Origin: an uncultured Christensenellaceae bacterium
GTDB lineage: Bacteria > Bacillota_A > Clostridia > Christensenellales > UBA3700
Length of the DNA stretch: 19,833 nucleotides
Direction: 5' to 3'
NCBI GenBank assembly: GCA_944381335.1
Contig: CALWKT010000020.1
Span: 1 to 19,833 of the forward strand
In this document: positions 8,864 through 16,656 of the stretch, piece after piece
Numbering within the stretch: the stretch's first letter is position 1
Layout: each line of letters begins with the position of its first letter
The notes under the pieces: model-generated
Told to the model about the DNA's origin: nothing
Databases searched by the model: none
The model's input: only the letters and a program-made list of their open reading frames with translations
Program-made: the position numbers and the translations under genes

Positions 8864-10450
8864 ATGATCGGAACGCAGAACACCAAGGACAAAAACGAAA
8901 AAATCGATTTTATAAAACTTCTCAATATACGCTATGACAACGCGTACGATTTTCTGCGCGTCCGCTCGGTCGATCTGGACGCGGAGGCAAAGACCGTTTC
9001 AGTTCAGATAGGCGTTCCTTATTCCGGAGACAAGGAACTGAATGAAGAGGACAAGAAGAAGATTCTGTCCTTTGCGGTCGAGATTCTGCCTGACGAGTAC
9101 ACCGTGTCGGTTTCTTTCAGAAAATTCGGAGTGGACAACGATATCGTTTTCAAACTGGTCAAGGAGTACGTGAACAAATTTCACAGAGCATATTCCGTTC
9201 TACTTTCAAGCGACAACACAGAGATAGTCTGCGGAGACAAGACGGTCACCGTTACGTTTACCGTTGTGAAATCAGTGGGAGATCTTTTTGAAAAATGCGG
9301 TCTGCTGAGAGGTCTGAAAGATTACCTCGATTCTTCATATGACCGGGTAAACATGATAAAAATCAGATATACCGACGAATTTATCATTTCCGAAACGGCA
9401 AAAGAAGAGGTGCCCGTCGTGATCGACGACTGCTACATAGAGATAAGCGCAGTTCACAAACTTTGCGGCAGCGAGATCACGTCCAAAGCGAGATACATAA
9501 GGGCATGTACTTCGCCTCAGAGCGCAGTCTGCGTCACCGGGAAAGTGGAAAGCATCGTTGCCAGAAATTCTAAATCGTCGGGAAACCTTTATTACAATTT
9601 TACGATAAACGATACGACAGGCGCAATGCGTTGCTGTTATTTTACCAGAAAAGCGGCAAAAGGTCCTCTCGATATTCTTGAAGAAGGGAACGAGATCGTA
9701 GTCGTCGGAGACCTTCAGAATGACAGTTTCCGCGGAGGACTTTCGCTTATTGCAAAGAGCGTAAGTCTCTGCCGTATAAACTATTCTTCCATCCTTTCAG
9801 AAGAGGATCTGAAGAGAAAAAAGACTTATGTGCCTGTTAAGGCAAAACCGCTTGAGATAACTACTCAGCAGAACATTTTCGATCTTGCAATAGAGAAACC
9901 TCCTTATCTGACCGAAAACACCTTCGTCGTGTTCGACCTGGAGACTACCGGGCTGATAGACAACGGCAATCCGTGCAAGATCATTGAGATCGGCGCGGTC
10001 AAGATAGTCAACGGAGTGTGCACCGAGTATTTCTCAACGCTCGTAGACCCCGAAATACACATACCGGAAAGCGCTTCCGCGACCAATCACATATACGACG
10101 ATATGGTCGAGGACGCGCCGCGCATAGAGGACGTTCTTCCCGATTTCCTCGCGTGGGTAGGCTCGTCCGTGCTGGTTGCGCACAACGGCGACAAGTTTGA
10201 CTTCATAGTGCTGAAGAACGAAGCGGCGAATCAGGGAATGGACGTCCCAAACAGGACAAAGGATACCATTGTGCTTGCTCAGGCATACCGCAACAAGACG
10301 GGGAGAAGAGGGCAACTCAATCTGCGCGTGCTATGCAAGGAATTCGGCATCGAACTCGTCGAAGCGCACCGCGCGTATTTCGACGCATACGCCACGGCTC
10401 AGCTTTTTATAAAGCTTTTCGATTACGTCGACGTTGCTTCGATCGGCTGA
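8864..10450 (+). CDS. PolC-like 3'-5' exonuclease lacking PHP and polymerase domains
   Basis: Likely a DEDDh 3'-5' exonuclease derived from the replicative polymerase PolC. Residues of about 1-200 look like a PolC N-terminal region. About 222-305 form an OB-fold-like domain in which VVVGDLQNDSFRGGLSLIAK parallels the B. subtilis PolC segment around KARGSIQNDTF. About 350-525 are the exonuclease, with D358/E360 in DLETTG, D446 in HNGDKFD, and H502 and D507 in HRAYFDA, so all catalytic residues are present. It then stops after 528 residues, whereas PolC is about 1,400. No PHP segment separates the OB and exonuclease parts, and no polymerase follows. Position between ispG and rimP is the usual polC slot. 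The start is uncertain: ATG 8864 is preferred over GTG 8786; neither has a clear ribosome binding site. Proofreading, repair or RNA/DNA processing are all possible. Confidence 0.85.
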   Translation: MIGTQNTKDKNEKIDFIKLLNIRYDNAYDFLRVRSVDLDAEAKTVSVQIGVPYSGDKELNEEDKKKILSFAVEILPDEYTVSVSFRKFGVDNDIVFKLVKEYVNKFHRAYSVLLSSDNTEIVCGDKTVTVTFTVVKSVGDLFEKCGLLRGLKDYLDSSYDRVNMIKIRYTDEFIISETAKEEVPVVIDDCYIEISAVHKLCGSEITSKARYIRACTSPQSAVCVTGKVESIVARNSKSSGNLYYNFTINDTTGAMRCCYFTRKAAKGPLDILEEGNEIVVVGDLQNDSFRGGLSLIAKSVSLCRINYSSILSEEDLKRKKTYVPVKAKPLEITTQQNIFDLAIEKPPYLTENTFVVFDLETTGLIDNGNPCKIIEIGAVKIVNGVCTEYFSTLVDPEIHIPESASATNHIYDDMVEDAPRIEDVLPDFLAWVGSSVLVAHNGDKFDFIVLKNEAANQGMDVPNRTKDTIVLAQAYRNKTGRRGQLNLRVLCKEFGIELVEAHRAYFDAYATAQLFIKLFDYVDVASIG

Positions 10451-10536
10451 TCCGGAGGTTTTCAGGGGGGCAAAAGCACCGGACACGGCGGAAAATTCTC
10501 ATTTGCGTATAATTTTACAAACAAATGCTCAAAAAA

Positions 10537-10566
10537 TTGTTGATTTTATTATTATTGTGTGATAAT
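10537..10566 (+). promoter_or_regulatory. Probable promoter of the rimP-nusA-infB operon
   Basis: TTGTTG (10537-10542), an 18-base spacer and GATAAT (10561-10566) preceded by an extended TG. TTGATT (10540-10545) with TAATAT at 17 bases is an overlapping alternative. The surrounding sequence is AT-rich, unlike the coding DNA. Upstream in the same 185-base gap there is only a weak imperfect hairpin (10451-10483), with no convincing terminator for the PolC-like gene. Confidence 0.55.
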
Positions 10567-10593
10567 ATATACACAAGATAGTATTGACTTACT

Positions 10594-10616
10594 AAGCGGC
10601 TGAAATCAGTCGCTTT
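10594..10616 (+). other. Hairpin in the rimP leader
   Basis: AAGCGGCTG (10594-10602) pairs with CAGTCGCTT (10607-10615), one G-U pair and a four-base AAAT loop. It sits between the promoter and the rimP ribosome binding site (TAGGAG, 10625-10630). Only TTTAATT follows, so termination would be weak; attenuation or transcript stability are alternatives. Confidence 0.45.
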
Positions 10617-10635
10617 AATTATGTTAGGAGAAACC

Positions 10636-11100
10636 ATGTCAAAAATCTGCGACAGCGTTCAGGCGCTGATACAGCCTATAGTTGAATCCATGGATGTGGA
10701 ACTTGTCGAAGTCGAATTCAAAAAACACGGAGATGAAGACACTCTCACCGTCTATATCGACAAACCGGGCGGCGTATCTCTCGACAATTGCGAAGCAGTG
10801 CATAATGCAATCGACGCTCCGCTTGACGAACTCGACCCGACAAACGGCAAGCCGTATACGCTAAACGTTTCTTCGCCCGGACTTGACAGACCGTACAAGA
10901 CATTGCGCGATTTCAGGAGACATCTCGGAGAAGAGACAGAGTTTTCTTTGTACAGACCCGTCGAAGGTCTGAAGAAGTTCGAAGCGGTGCTTGAAGACGT
11001 GGACGACGATTTCACCGTTGTGACGGTGACAAGAGAAGGAAAAACCATACAACTAAATATAAAGGATATAGCCCTCGCGAGAGCGGTTATAAAATTCTAG
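10636..11100 (+). CDS. rimP: Ribosome maturation factor RimP
   Basis: Helps assemble the small ribosomal subunit, acting on the S12/S19 region; cytosolic. The 154-residue product has the two-domain layout of the family. An N-terminal alpha/beta domain includes VELVEVEFKKHGDEDTLTVY, IDKPGGVSLDNCEAVH and LNVSSPGLDRPYKTLRDFRR. An SH3-like C-terminal domain ends in IKDIALARAVIKF. An ATG at 10621 is also in frame, but the ATG at 10636 has TAGGAG at the right distance, so it is chosen. It is first in the long rimP-nusA-infB operon, with nusA nine bases away, as in most bacteria. Confidence 0.95.
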   Translation: MSKICDSVQALIQPIVESMDVELVEVEFKKHGDEDTLTVYIDKPGGVSLDNCEAVHNAIDAPLDELDPTNGKPYTLNVSSPGLDRPYKTLRDFRRHLGEETEFSLYRPVEGLKKFEAVLEDVDDDFTVVTVTREGKTIQLNIKDIALARAVIKF

Positions 11101-11109
11101 GAGGACAAA

Positions 11110-12186
11110 ATGATTAACAAGGATTTTTTTCTTGCGCTCGATTTGCTTGAAAAAGAAGGAAAGATCGACAAAGAACTGACGATTAAGTCTCTCGAAGCCG
11201 CAATTGCCGCGGCATATAAGAGAGAATCCGGCGAAGCGCGCCCCGTAAGCGTTCAGATTGACGAACAGCGCAACCGCATCAGGATCGTTGCATACCAGGA
11301 AGTCGTCGAAACCGTCGAAGATCCCGATAAAGAAATTTCTCTCGAAGACGCGAAGAAGATCAAATCTTCTTACAAGGTCGGAGACCGCGTGATAGAAGAG
11401 ATTTCGCCCAAAGATTTCAGCCGTATAGACGCGCAGACCGCAAAGCAGGTCTTTATGCAGAGACTTATGGACGAGCATAAGAAGATCACCTTGGAAGACA
11501 TGACCCAGAAAGAAGGCGAGATCGTCACCGCTCAGATCAGAAGGATAGACGGCGACAGGATATACCTCGATATTTCCGGTTCTCAGATGGAAGGCGTGAT
11601 GATGCCCCAGGATCAGATCAAAGGGGAGATCTACAAGCAGGGCGACGTGCTCAAGGTATACGTCAAGAACATCCGCACAGACTTCAAGGGCGGTTCTCAG
11701 GTCATGGTGTCCAGATCTCACCGCGATTTCGTCAAGAGACTGTTTGAAATGGAAGTTCCCGAGATAAAGTCAGGTCTCGTAAAGATCAGAAAGATCGTCA
11801 GAGAGGCAGGGTACAGGACCAAGATGGCGGTATATTCGGACGATCCCAGCGTTGACGCAGTGGGCAGCTGCATAGGTCAGAGAGGCATGAGGATCAACGG
11901 CATCGTAGGCGAACTCAACGGCGAAAAGATAGACGTGATCGGCTGGTGCGCAGATCCGCTCGAGTACATCGCAAGAGCGCTCAGCCCCGCTAAAGTGATC
12001 ATGGTCCAGGTCAACGACGAAGAGAAGAGCGCAAAAGCGATAGTCGCAGACGACAAACTCTCTCTCGCGATCGGCAAACAGGGTCAGAACGTGCGCCTTG
12101 CTGCGAAGCTGACGGAGTGGAAGATAGACGTGAAGCCGTATTCTTCTATCGAAAACATCGTTCCCGAAAATACGGACGAGGAGTAA
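11110..12186 (+). CDS. nusA: Transcription termination/antitermination protein NusA
   Basis: Binds RNA polymerase and nascent RNA, promoting pausing and intrinsic termination and taking part in rRNA antitermination. The domains run in order: an N-terminal polymerase-binding domain (about 1-127, FFLALDLLEKEGKIDKEL), an S1 domain (about 135-198), KH1 (about 200-278, with CIGQRGMRINGI) and KH2 (about 280-345, with LSLAIGKQGQNVRLAAKLT). The 358 residues match the shorter Gram-positive form without the acidic repeats of E. coli NusA. TAGGAGG before the ATG is excellent and overlaps the rimP stop. Its last codons contain the ribosome binding site of rnpM. Confidence 0.97.
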   Translation: MINKDFFLALDLLEKEGKIDKELTIKSLEAAIAAAYKRESGEARPVSVQIDEQRNRIRIVAYQEVVETVEDPDKEISLEDAKKIKSSYKVGDRVIEEISPKDFSRIDAQTAKQVFMQRLMDEHKKITLEDMTQKEGEIVTAQIRRIDGDRIYLDISGSQMEGVMMPQDQIKGEIYKQGDVLKVYVKNIRTDFKGGSQVMVSRSHRDFVKRLFEMEVPEIKSGLVKIRKIVREAGYRTKMAVYSDDPSVDAVGSCIGQRGMRINGIVGELNGEKIDVIGWCADPLEYIARALSPAKVIMVQVNDEEKSAKAIVADDKLSLAIGKQGQNVRLAAKLTEWKIDVKPYSSIENIVPENTDEE

Positions 12187-12189
12187 CAA

Positions 12190-12456
12190 GTGAAAAAAAT
12201 CCCCGAAAGGACATGCATAGCGTGCCGCACTTCAAAGCCCAAAACCGAGCTGATCAGAGTCGTCCGCGATCCGGAAGGCGCGATCTCGCTTGATTTTACA
12301 GGCAAGAAAAACGGCAGAGGCGCTTACGTCTGCAAGGACAGGGCGTGCCTTGCTAAATGCGCTAAATCCAAAGGTCTAGACCGCGCGTTCGGATGCAAAG
12401 TCGACGAATCGGTTTATCAGAGACTTCTCGAAGAGTTTGACGAACATGGGAATTGA
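12190..12456 (+). CDS. rnpM: RNase P modulator RnpM (YlxR family)
   Basis: Small RNA-binding protein of the YlxR (DUF448) family; the B. subtilis member binds the RNase P RNA and damps its activity. The 88 residues show the family signature near the start, RTCIACRTSKPKTELIRVVR, followed by KKNGRGAYVC and the C-terminal CLAKCAKSKGLDRAF. The four cysteines at the two ends of the fold are typical. The start is GTG with GAGGAG seven bases upstream, inside the end of nusA. The gene end overlaps ylxQ by 11 bases. The order nusA-ylxR-ylxQ-infB is a Bacillota hallmark. Confidence 0.94.
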   Translation: MKKIPERTCIACRTSKPKTELIRVVRDPEGAISLDFTGKKNGRGAYVCKDRACLAKCAKSKGLDRAFGCKVDESVYQRLLEEFDEHGN

Positions 12457-12757
12457 CGCATATCTCGGGTTTGCCGTCAGAGCGGACAAGGTGACTTTCG
12501 GGCTCGAATGTCTGCTCAGACTGAAAAAAGCGCCGGTCGTAGTGCTATACGACAGTTCGCTCGGATCGAGCGCAAAGAGAAAGGCGGAATATTATTGCGA
12601 AAAACGCGGCTCGGCGTTTTTGCCGGTCGCAGAAGGGTATCTCAGCTCAACGCTGAAGAGAAACAATGTCAAGATAGTTGCGGTTTCGGACCAATCGCTT
12701 GGCGGTCAGATAATCAGAATACTTGCGTCGGAACAGCCTGACGCATTACGGAGGTAG
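12446..12757 (+). CDS. ylxQ: L7Ae-family ribosomal-like protein YlxQ
   Basis: A small L7Ae/L30e/S12e-type protein thought to bind kink-turn RNA; the exact role of YlxQ in bacteria is not settled. The 103 residues follow the fold: GFAVRADKVTFGLECLL, APVVVLYDSSLGSSAKRKAEYYCEKRG, and the late VKIVAVSDQSLGGQIIRIL. ATG 12446 is preferred; a TTG at 12437 in the same frame would add three residues. There is no strong ribosome binding site, and it overlaps the end of rnpM by 11 bases, so it is probably translated by coupling. Its stop codon overlaps the infB ribosome binding site (GGAGGTAG). Confidence 0.9.
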   Translation: MGIDAYLGFAVRADKVTFGLECLLRLKKAPVVVLYDSSLGSSAKRKAEYYCEKRGSAFLPVAEGYLSSTLKRNNVKIVAVSDQSLGGQIIRILASEQPDALRR

Positions 12758-12760
12758 TTT

Positions 12761-15343
12761 GTGGGAAGCGAAAACAACACGACTGAAAAAGTGGATTACA
12801 CCAAGAACCTGAAAGAGGTGGGAGACTTTGTAAACGCAAAAGTCAAACCGTTGATCTCACAGGTGATTTCTTCCAAGTCCAGCATCAGAGAAGCATTGGA
12901 CAAGGTCGCCCGGATCAAAGCGGAACTCACCAGACAGGCTCAGGAGGAGTTGGAACGTCTTGAAGAAGAAGAAAAAGCTCTTCAGGCTGAGACTGCTCAG
13001 GACGACGCACAGCCGTCCGTAGACGAAAAGGAGGCTGAAGAGGTTGCGAAAGCGGAAGAAATTCAGGAAACTGCGCCTGAAACCGTTGCCGTTGAAGAAA
13101 CTGCGAAGGAAGAACCCGTGCCGGAGCGTCCCGAAAAGCCGGCTGAAGTCGTCAGACCTCAGGCGAAACCCTCTCAGCCCAGAACTTACATCAATCCCGA
13201 TGCACAGCTCGGAGGAAGGAGAGACGGACAGAGACCGCAGGGCGGATATCAGAAACCGCAGGGAGACAACAGGCCCCCGCGTCGTCCCGGCATGCCCGGC
13301 ACTCAGGGCGGATACCAGAAACCGCAGGGCGGTTCACAGACCCGCGTTTTCGAAGTTCCCGCTCAGACAGCCAACAGCCAGTATAAAAAGGATAACAAGA
13401 AAAAGCAGTCCGGTGCAAAGGACGACAATAAGAAGGGACTCAGCAAGCGCGATCTGCTGAAAAAAGGTTACGTTTACGAAGGCGGAGACGAAGATGACGG
13501 ACAGGTCAGGCACGTAAAGGTCCGCAGAGCGAACAAAAAAGAAAGCTTCACTCCGCAGGCTATAGTCATCGAACATGCCGTTATCAATACCGACCCGGTC
13601 GCGATAAAAGTTCTCAGCGAAAAGATCGGAAAAACGTCCACCGAGATCGTCAAGAAACTTTTTGATATGGGCAAATTCGCTACGATCAACGACAGCATCG
13701 ACTTTGAAACCGCTGAGTTCGTCGCGCTCGAATACGGGATCACGCTTGAACTCAAACAGGATACCACCGCAGAGGACAAACTCAACGAACTTACTCAGGT
13801 TGAGTACGGCGAAGAAAAGATGAAGAGACGTCCTCCCATCGTCACGATCATGGGTCACGTCGACCACGGCAAGACGTCGCTCCTCGACTACATCAGAAAG
13901 AGTAACGTGGCGCGCGGAGAAGCCGGCGGCATTACTCAGCATATCGGCGCTTATTCGATCGAAGTGAACGGCGAGAAGATAACCTTCCTCGACACCCCCG
14001 GACACCAGGCTTTTACAGCGATGAGAATGCGCGGCGCAAACGTCACAGATATCGCCGTGATAGTAGTTGCCGCAGACGACGGAATCATGCCGCAGACGGT
14101 TGAAGCGATCAACCACGCAAAGAATGCCGGCGTTTCGATAATCATTGCGGCGAACAAGATAGACAAACCGACCGCCGACATCGAAAACCTCAAGCAGCAG
14201 CTTGCGGCGCACGACGTTCTCGTTGAGGAATGGGGCGGAGACGTCATGCTTTGCCCGGTAAGCGCAAAGACCGGTCAGGGCGTTCCCGAACTTCTCGAAG
14301 GCATCCTTCTCGTTGCAGAAGTTCTCGACCTCAAGGCTGTCGAGGATTGCCCGGCGCAGGGTTCTATCATTGAAGCCAGACTCGATAAAGGTCTCGGACC
14401 AGTTGCAACCGTCCTCGTTCAGAACGGTACGCTGCACGTTTCCGACTATGTTGTCGCGGGCACATGCATCGGCAAGATCCGCTCGATGACGGACTTCACC
14501 GGCAAGCGCGTTAAGGAAGCGAAACCTTCCTTTGCCGCTCAGGTACAAGGCTTTACCGAAGTACCGAACGCAGGTGACAAACTCGTCGTAGTCGGCGACG
14601 AAAAACTCGCAAAAGAGGTCGCGGCAGAAAGAGCGGCTAAAGAAAGGATCGAGATGCAGAACCGTACCGCGGGAGCCAAGACGCTTGAAGATATGTTCAA
14701 GAACGTCTCAGACGAAGAAGTCAAGTCTCTCGCCGTCATTATAAAGGCGGATGTTCAGGGTTCTGCCGAAGCCATGAAGCAGTCTCTTCTTGAGATATCC
14801 GACAAGATGAAAGAGGACAACGTAAAGATTTCGATAATACACTCCGGAGTGGGCGCGATCAGCGAAGGCGACGTAAACCTCGCTTACACTTCCAACGCAA
14901 TCATTCTCGCATTCAACGTAAAGGCTGAACCCAAGGCGCGACAGCTTGCTGAAAGGAATTCAATCGAGATCAGATATTACCGCGTAATTTACGAAGCGAT
15001 AGAGGATATCCAGAGCGCGCTCAAAGGTATGCTCGCGCCCGTATTCAAAGAGGAGATCGTCGGTCATGCCGAAGTCAGAGCGACGTTCAGGATCAGCGGC
15101 GTAGGTACGATCGCAGGTTGCGACGTTACCGACGGCAAGGTCGCAAGAACCAACAAGGCAAGACTTATCCGCGACAATATCGTCGTATTTGAAGGAAATA
15201 TCGCTTCTCTGAAGAGAGAAAAGAGCGACGCAAAAGAGGTCGCGAGCGGTTATGAATGCGGTATCGGTCTTGAAAAATTCGGCGACATAAAAGAAGGCGA
15301 CGTCATCGAAGCTTACGAAATGATACAGGTGAAGAATGAATAG
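12761..15343 (+). CDS. infB: Translation initiation factor IF-2
   Basis: GTPase that places initiator tRNA on the 30S subunit and joins the 50S. The G domain is complete: GHVDHGKT (365-372), DTPGH (411-415), NKID (465-468) and SAKTGQG (501-507), followed by beta-barrel and C-terminal initiator-tRNA-binding domains with IEIRYYRVIYEAIEDIQSAL. An IF2_N-type domain lies just before the G domain, at about 275-335 (IGKTSTEIVKKLFDMGKFAT). The usual first IF2_N at the N-terminus is not recognisable. Instead there is a helical Glu-rich stretch (about 40-130) and a Gly/Pro/Gln-rich linker (about 140-210) with a repeated GGYQKPQG. At 860 residues it is within family range. The start is GTG with GGAGGT six bases upstream. 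Confidence 0.96.
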   Translation: MGSENNTTEKVDYTKNLKEVGDFVNAKVKPLISQVISSKSSIREALDKVARIKAELTRQAQEELERLEEEEKALQAETAQDDAQPSVDEKEAEEVAKAEEIQETAPETVAVEETAKEEPVPERPEKPAEVVRPQAKPSQPRTYINPDAQLGGRRDGQRPQGGYQKPQGDNRPPRRPGMPGTQGGYQKPQGGSQTRVFEVPAQTANSQYKKDNKKKQSGAKDDNKKGLSKRDLLKKGYVYEGGDEDDGQVRHVKVRRANKKESFTPQAIVIEHAVINTDPVAIKVLSEKIGKTSTEIVKKLFDMGKFATINDSIDFETAEFVALEYGITLELKQDTTAEDKLNELTQVEYGEEKMKRRPPIVTIMGHVDHGKTSLLDYIRKSNVARGEAGGITQHIGAYSIEVNGEKITFLDTPGHQAFTAMRMRGANVTDIAVIVVAADDGIMPQTVEAINHAKNAGVSIIIAANKIDKPTADIENLKQQLAAHDVLVEEWGGDVMLCPVSAKTGQGVPELLEGILLVAEVLDLKAVEDCPAQGSIIEARLDKGLGPVATVLVQNGTLHVSDYVVAGTCIGKIRSMTDFTGKRVKEAKPSFAAQVQGFTEVPNAGDKLVVVGDEKLAKEVAAERAAKERIEMQNRTAGAKTLEDMFKNVSDEEVKSLAVIIKADVQGSAEAMKQSLLEISDKMKEDNVKISIIHSGVGAISEGDVNLAYTSNAIILAFNVKAEPKARQLAERNSIEIRYYRVIYEAIEDIQSALKGMLAPVFKEEIVGHAEVRATFRISGVGTIAGCDVTDGKVARTNKARLIRDNIVVFEGNIASLKREKSDAKEVASGYECGIGLEKFGDIKEGDVIEAYEMIQVKNE
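13238..13329 (+). repeat. 26-base direct repeat in the IF-2 linker
   Basis: Positions 13238-13263 and 13304-13329 are identical except for one silent T/C change and encode QGGYQKPQG. The unit lies in a low-complexity Gly/Pro/Gln/Arg-rich linker, a place where slippage or in-frame duplication is tolerated. Confidence 0.85.
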
Positions 15344-15698
15344 ACTTGACAGGATAAATTCCGAACTCAAAAGACAGCTTGCGGAAATCCTGCGCGACGG
15401 CGTGCGCGATCCCCGCGTCAAGGGCATGATAAGCGTCATGGAAGTCAGCGTGGACAAAGATCTGACATTAGCCAAAGTCTACGTCAGTATTTTCGGCGCG
15501 GACGGGCAGGAAGACGAGGTTCTCGCAGGACTGAACAGCGCTCAGGGGTATATCAAATCAAGACTGAAAAACATGATGATCCTGCGCGCTATACCCGCGC
15601 TCAGATTCATCCTCGATACTTCTATCAGTTACGGTATGAGTATGGACAAACGACTTACGGAGCTAAATAAAAATGACGGTAAAGGATTGTCAGATTGA
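15336..15698 (+). CDS. rbfA: Ribosome-binding factor A
   Basis: Single KH-like protein that binds immature 30S subunits and supports late 16S rRNA processing. The 120 residues are typical: RLDRINSELKRQLAEILRDG at the start, DPRVKGMISVMEVSVDKDL, the KVYVSIFG strand, and IPALRFILDTSISYGMSMDK near the end. It overlaps infB by eight bases with AGGTG upstream of its ATG. The ylxP gene that often separates infB and rbfA in Bacillus is absent. Confidence 0.95.
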   Translation: MNRLDRINSELKRQLAEILRDGVRDPRVKGMISVMEVSVDKDLTLAKVYVSIFGADGQEDEVLAGLNSAQGYIKSRLKNMMILRAIPALRFILDTSISYGMSMDKRLTELNKNDGKGLSD

Positions 15699-16656
15699 AA
15701 AATTCCTGAATGCGGTCGACAAAGCGCAGACCATCGCGCTTTTCAGCCACATCAACCCCGACGGAGACACTTGCGGCAGCGCGCTTGCGCTTTACCGCGC
15801 TTTGAAAACGTATGGTAAACAGCCATACGTTTTTTGCGACGGAGTTTTCAACGAGAAACTCAAGTATCTGGACGGAATAGAAGAATACAACAAGCATGCT
15901 TTCAGACCTTTCGACCTCGCCATCGCCGTGGACTGTTCTGACGACGGCAGACTGGGCGCTTATGACAAGGAATATTATTCATGCAGATACCGCATTTTCG
16001 TCGATCATCATATTACGCGCGGCAGACGCGGAGATCTGAATATCGTTGAAACAGACGCGGCGGCAACTGCCGAAGTGGTTTTCGACCTGATTAGGGCAAT
16101 GGACAAAAAGACGCCTTGCCTTGACGATACGGTGGCGAAACTGCTTTATTGCGCTCTCGTGACAGACAGCGGCGGTTTTTCATTTTCATCCGTGACAAAG
16201 AAAACTATGCAGACCGCGGCAGAGCTGATCGGTTACGATTTCAAGGCGAATGAGATATTTGACAATTTTATCAAGAAAACTGATTTCAACGTTTTCAGTC
16301 TGAAAAACAGAGTGCTTTCAGGCACTAAACTTTACGAAAACGGCGCGATCGCCGGAATATTTTTCAGAAAACAGGACTTCGAAGCCACCGGCACGTCCGA
16401 AGCTGACACAGACGGTATAATCAACAACGTTCTCAACATCAACGGCGTAAAGATTGCTTTTTCCGTTACCGAAACCAAGGGCGAGATGCAATATAAAGTC
16501 AGCTTTCGCACGGTAGACGGCGTGAGCGCGGACGAAATAGCGGCGGTCTTCGGCGGCGGCGGGCATAAAAACGCGGCAGGTTGCAGGGCAAGCGGATTTT
16601 TCGAGGACGTCAAAGACAAGATTCTCAATGCGTGCAGGAACGCGCTTTGTCTATGA
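15673..16656 (+). CDS. nrnA: DHH/DHHA1 nanoRNase and pAp phosphatase, NrnA-like
   Basis: Bifunctional DHH-family phosphoesterase that degrades very short RNAs and dephosphorylates 3'-phosphoadenosine 5'-phosphate. The metal site is intact: H26, D30 and D32 in SHINPDGD, D87 in VDCSDD, and DHH at 111-113. The C-terminal DHHA1 domain carries the substrate-binding GGGGHKNAAG motif near the end. At 327 residues it matches NrnA rather than the much longer RecJ. It overlaps rbfA by 26 bases, but GGAG twelve bases upstream supports the ATG and no later ATG precedes the first motif. rbfA-nrnA-truB is a conserved order in Bacillota. The substrate preference is inferred from the family and length. Confidence 0.92.
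   Translation: MTVKDCQIEKFLNAVDKAQTIALFSHINPDGDTCGSALALYRALKTYGKQPYVFCDGVFNEKLKYLDGIEEYNKHAFRPFDLAIAVDCSDDGRLGAYDKEYYSCRYRIFVDHHITRGRRGDLNIVETDAAATAEVVFDLIRAMDKKTPCLDDTVAKLLYCALVTDSGGFSFSSVTKKTMQTAAELIGYDFKANEIFDNFIKKTDFNVFSLKNRVLSGTKLYENGAIAGIFFRKQDFEATGTSEADTDGIINNVLNINGVKIAFSVTETKGEMQYKVSFRTVDGVSADEIAAVFGGGGHKNAAGCRASGFFEDVKDKILNACRNALCL

Noticed and set aside
10451..10483. TCCGG...CCGGA imperfect hairpin as terminator of the PolC-like gene
   Set aside because: Only five outer base pairs, a large loop and no T-run; not enough to call a terminator.
10451..10635. Remnant of a polC polymerase domain after the early stop
   Set aside because: The 185-base gap is AT-rich and regulatory-looking, with no reading frame resembling PolC PHP or palm segments, so this is not a simple frameshift or internal stop within the window.
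13238..13329. CRISPR-like or mobile repeat
   Set aside because: Only two copies, in frame inside a low-complexity linker of infB; it is a coding repeat.
13334..14548. 404-codon open frame on the minus strand opposite infB
   Set aside because: It lies entirely opposite a clearly real infB, has no recognisable motif, and reflects codon bias in the coding strand.
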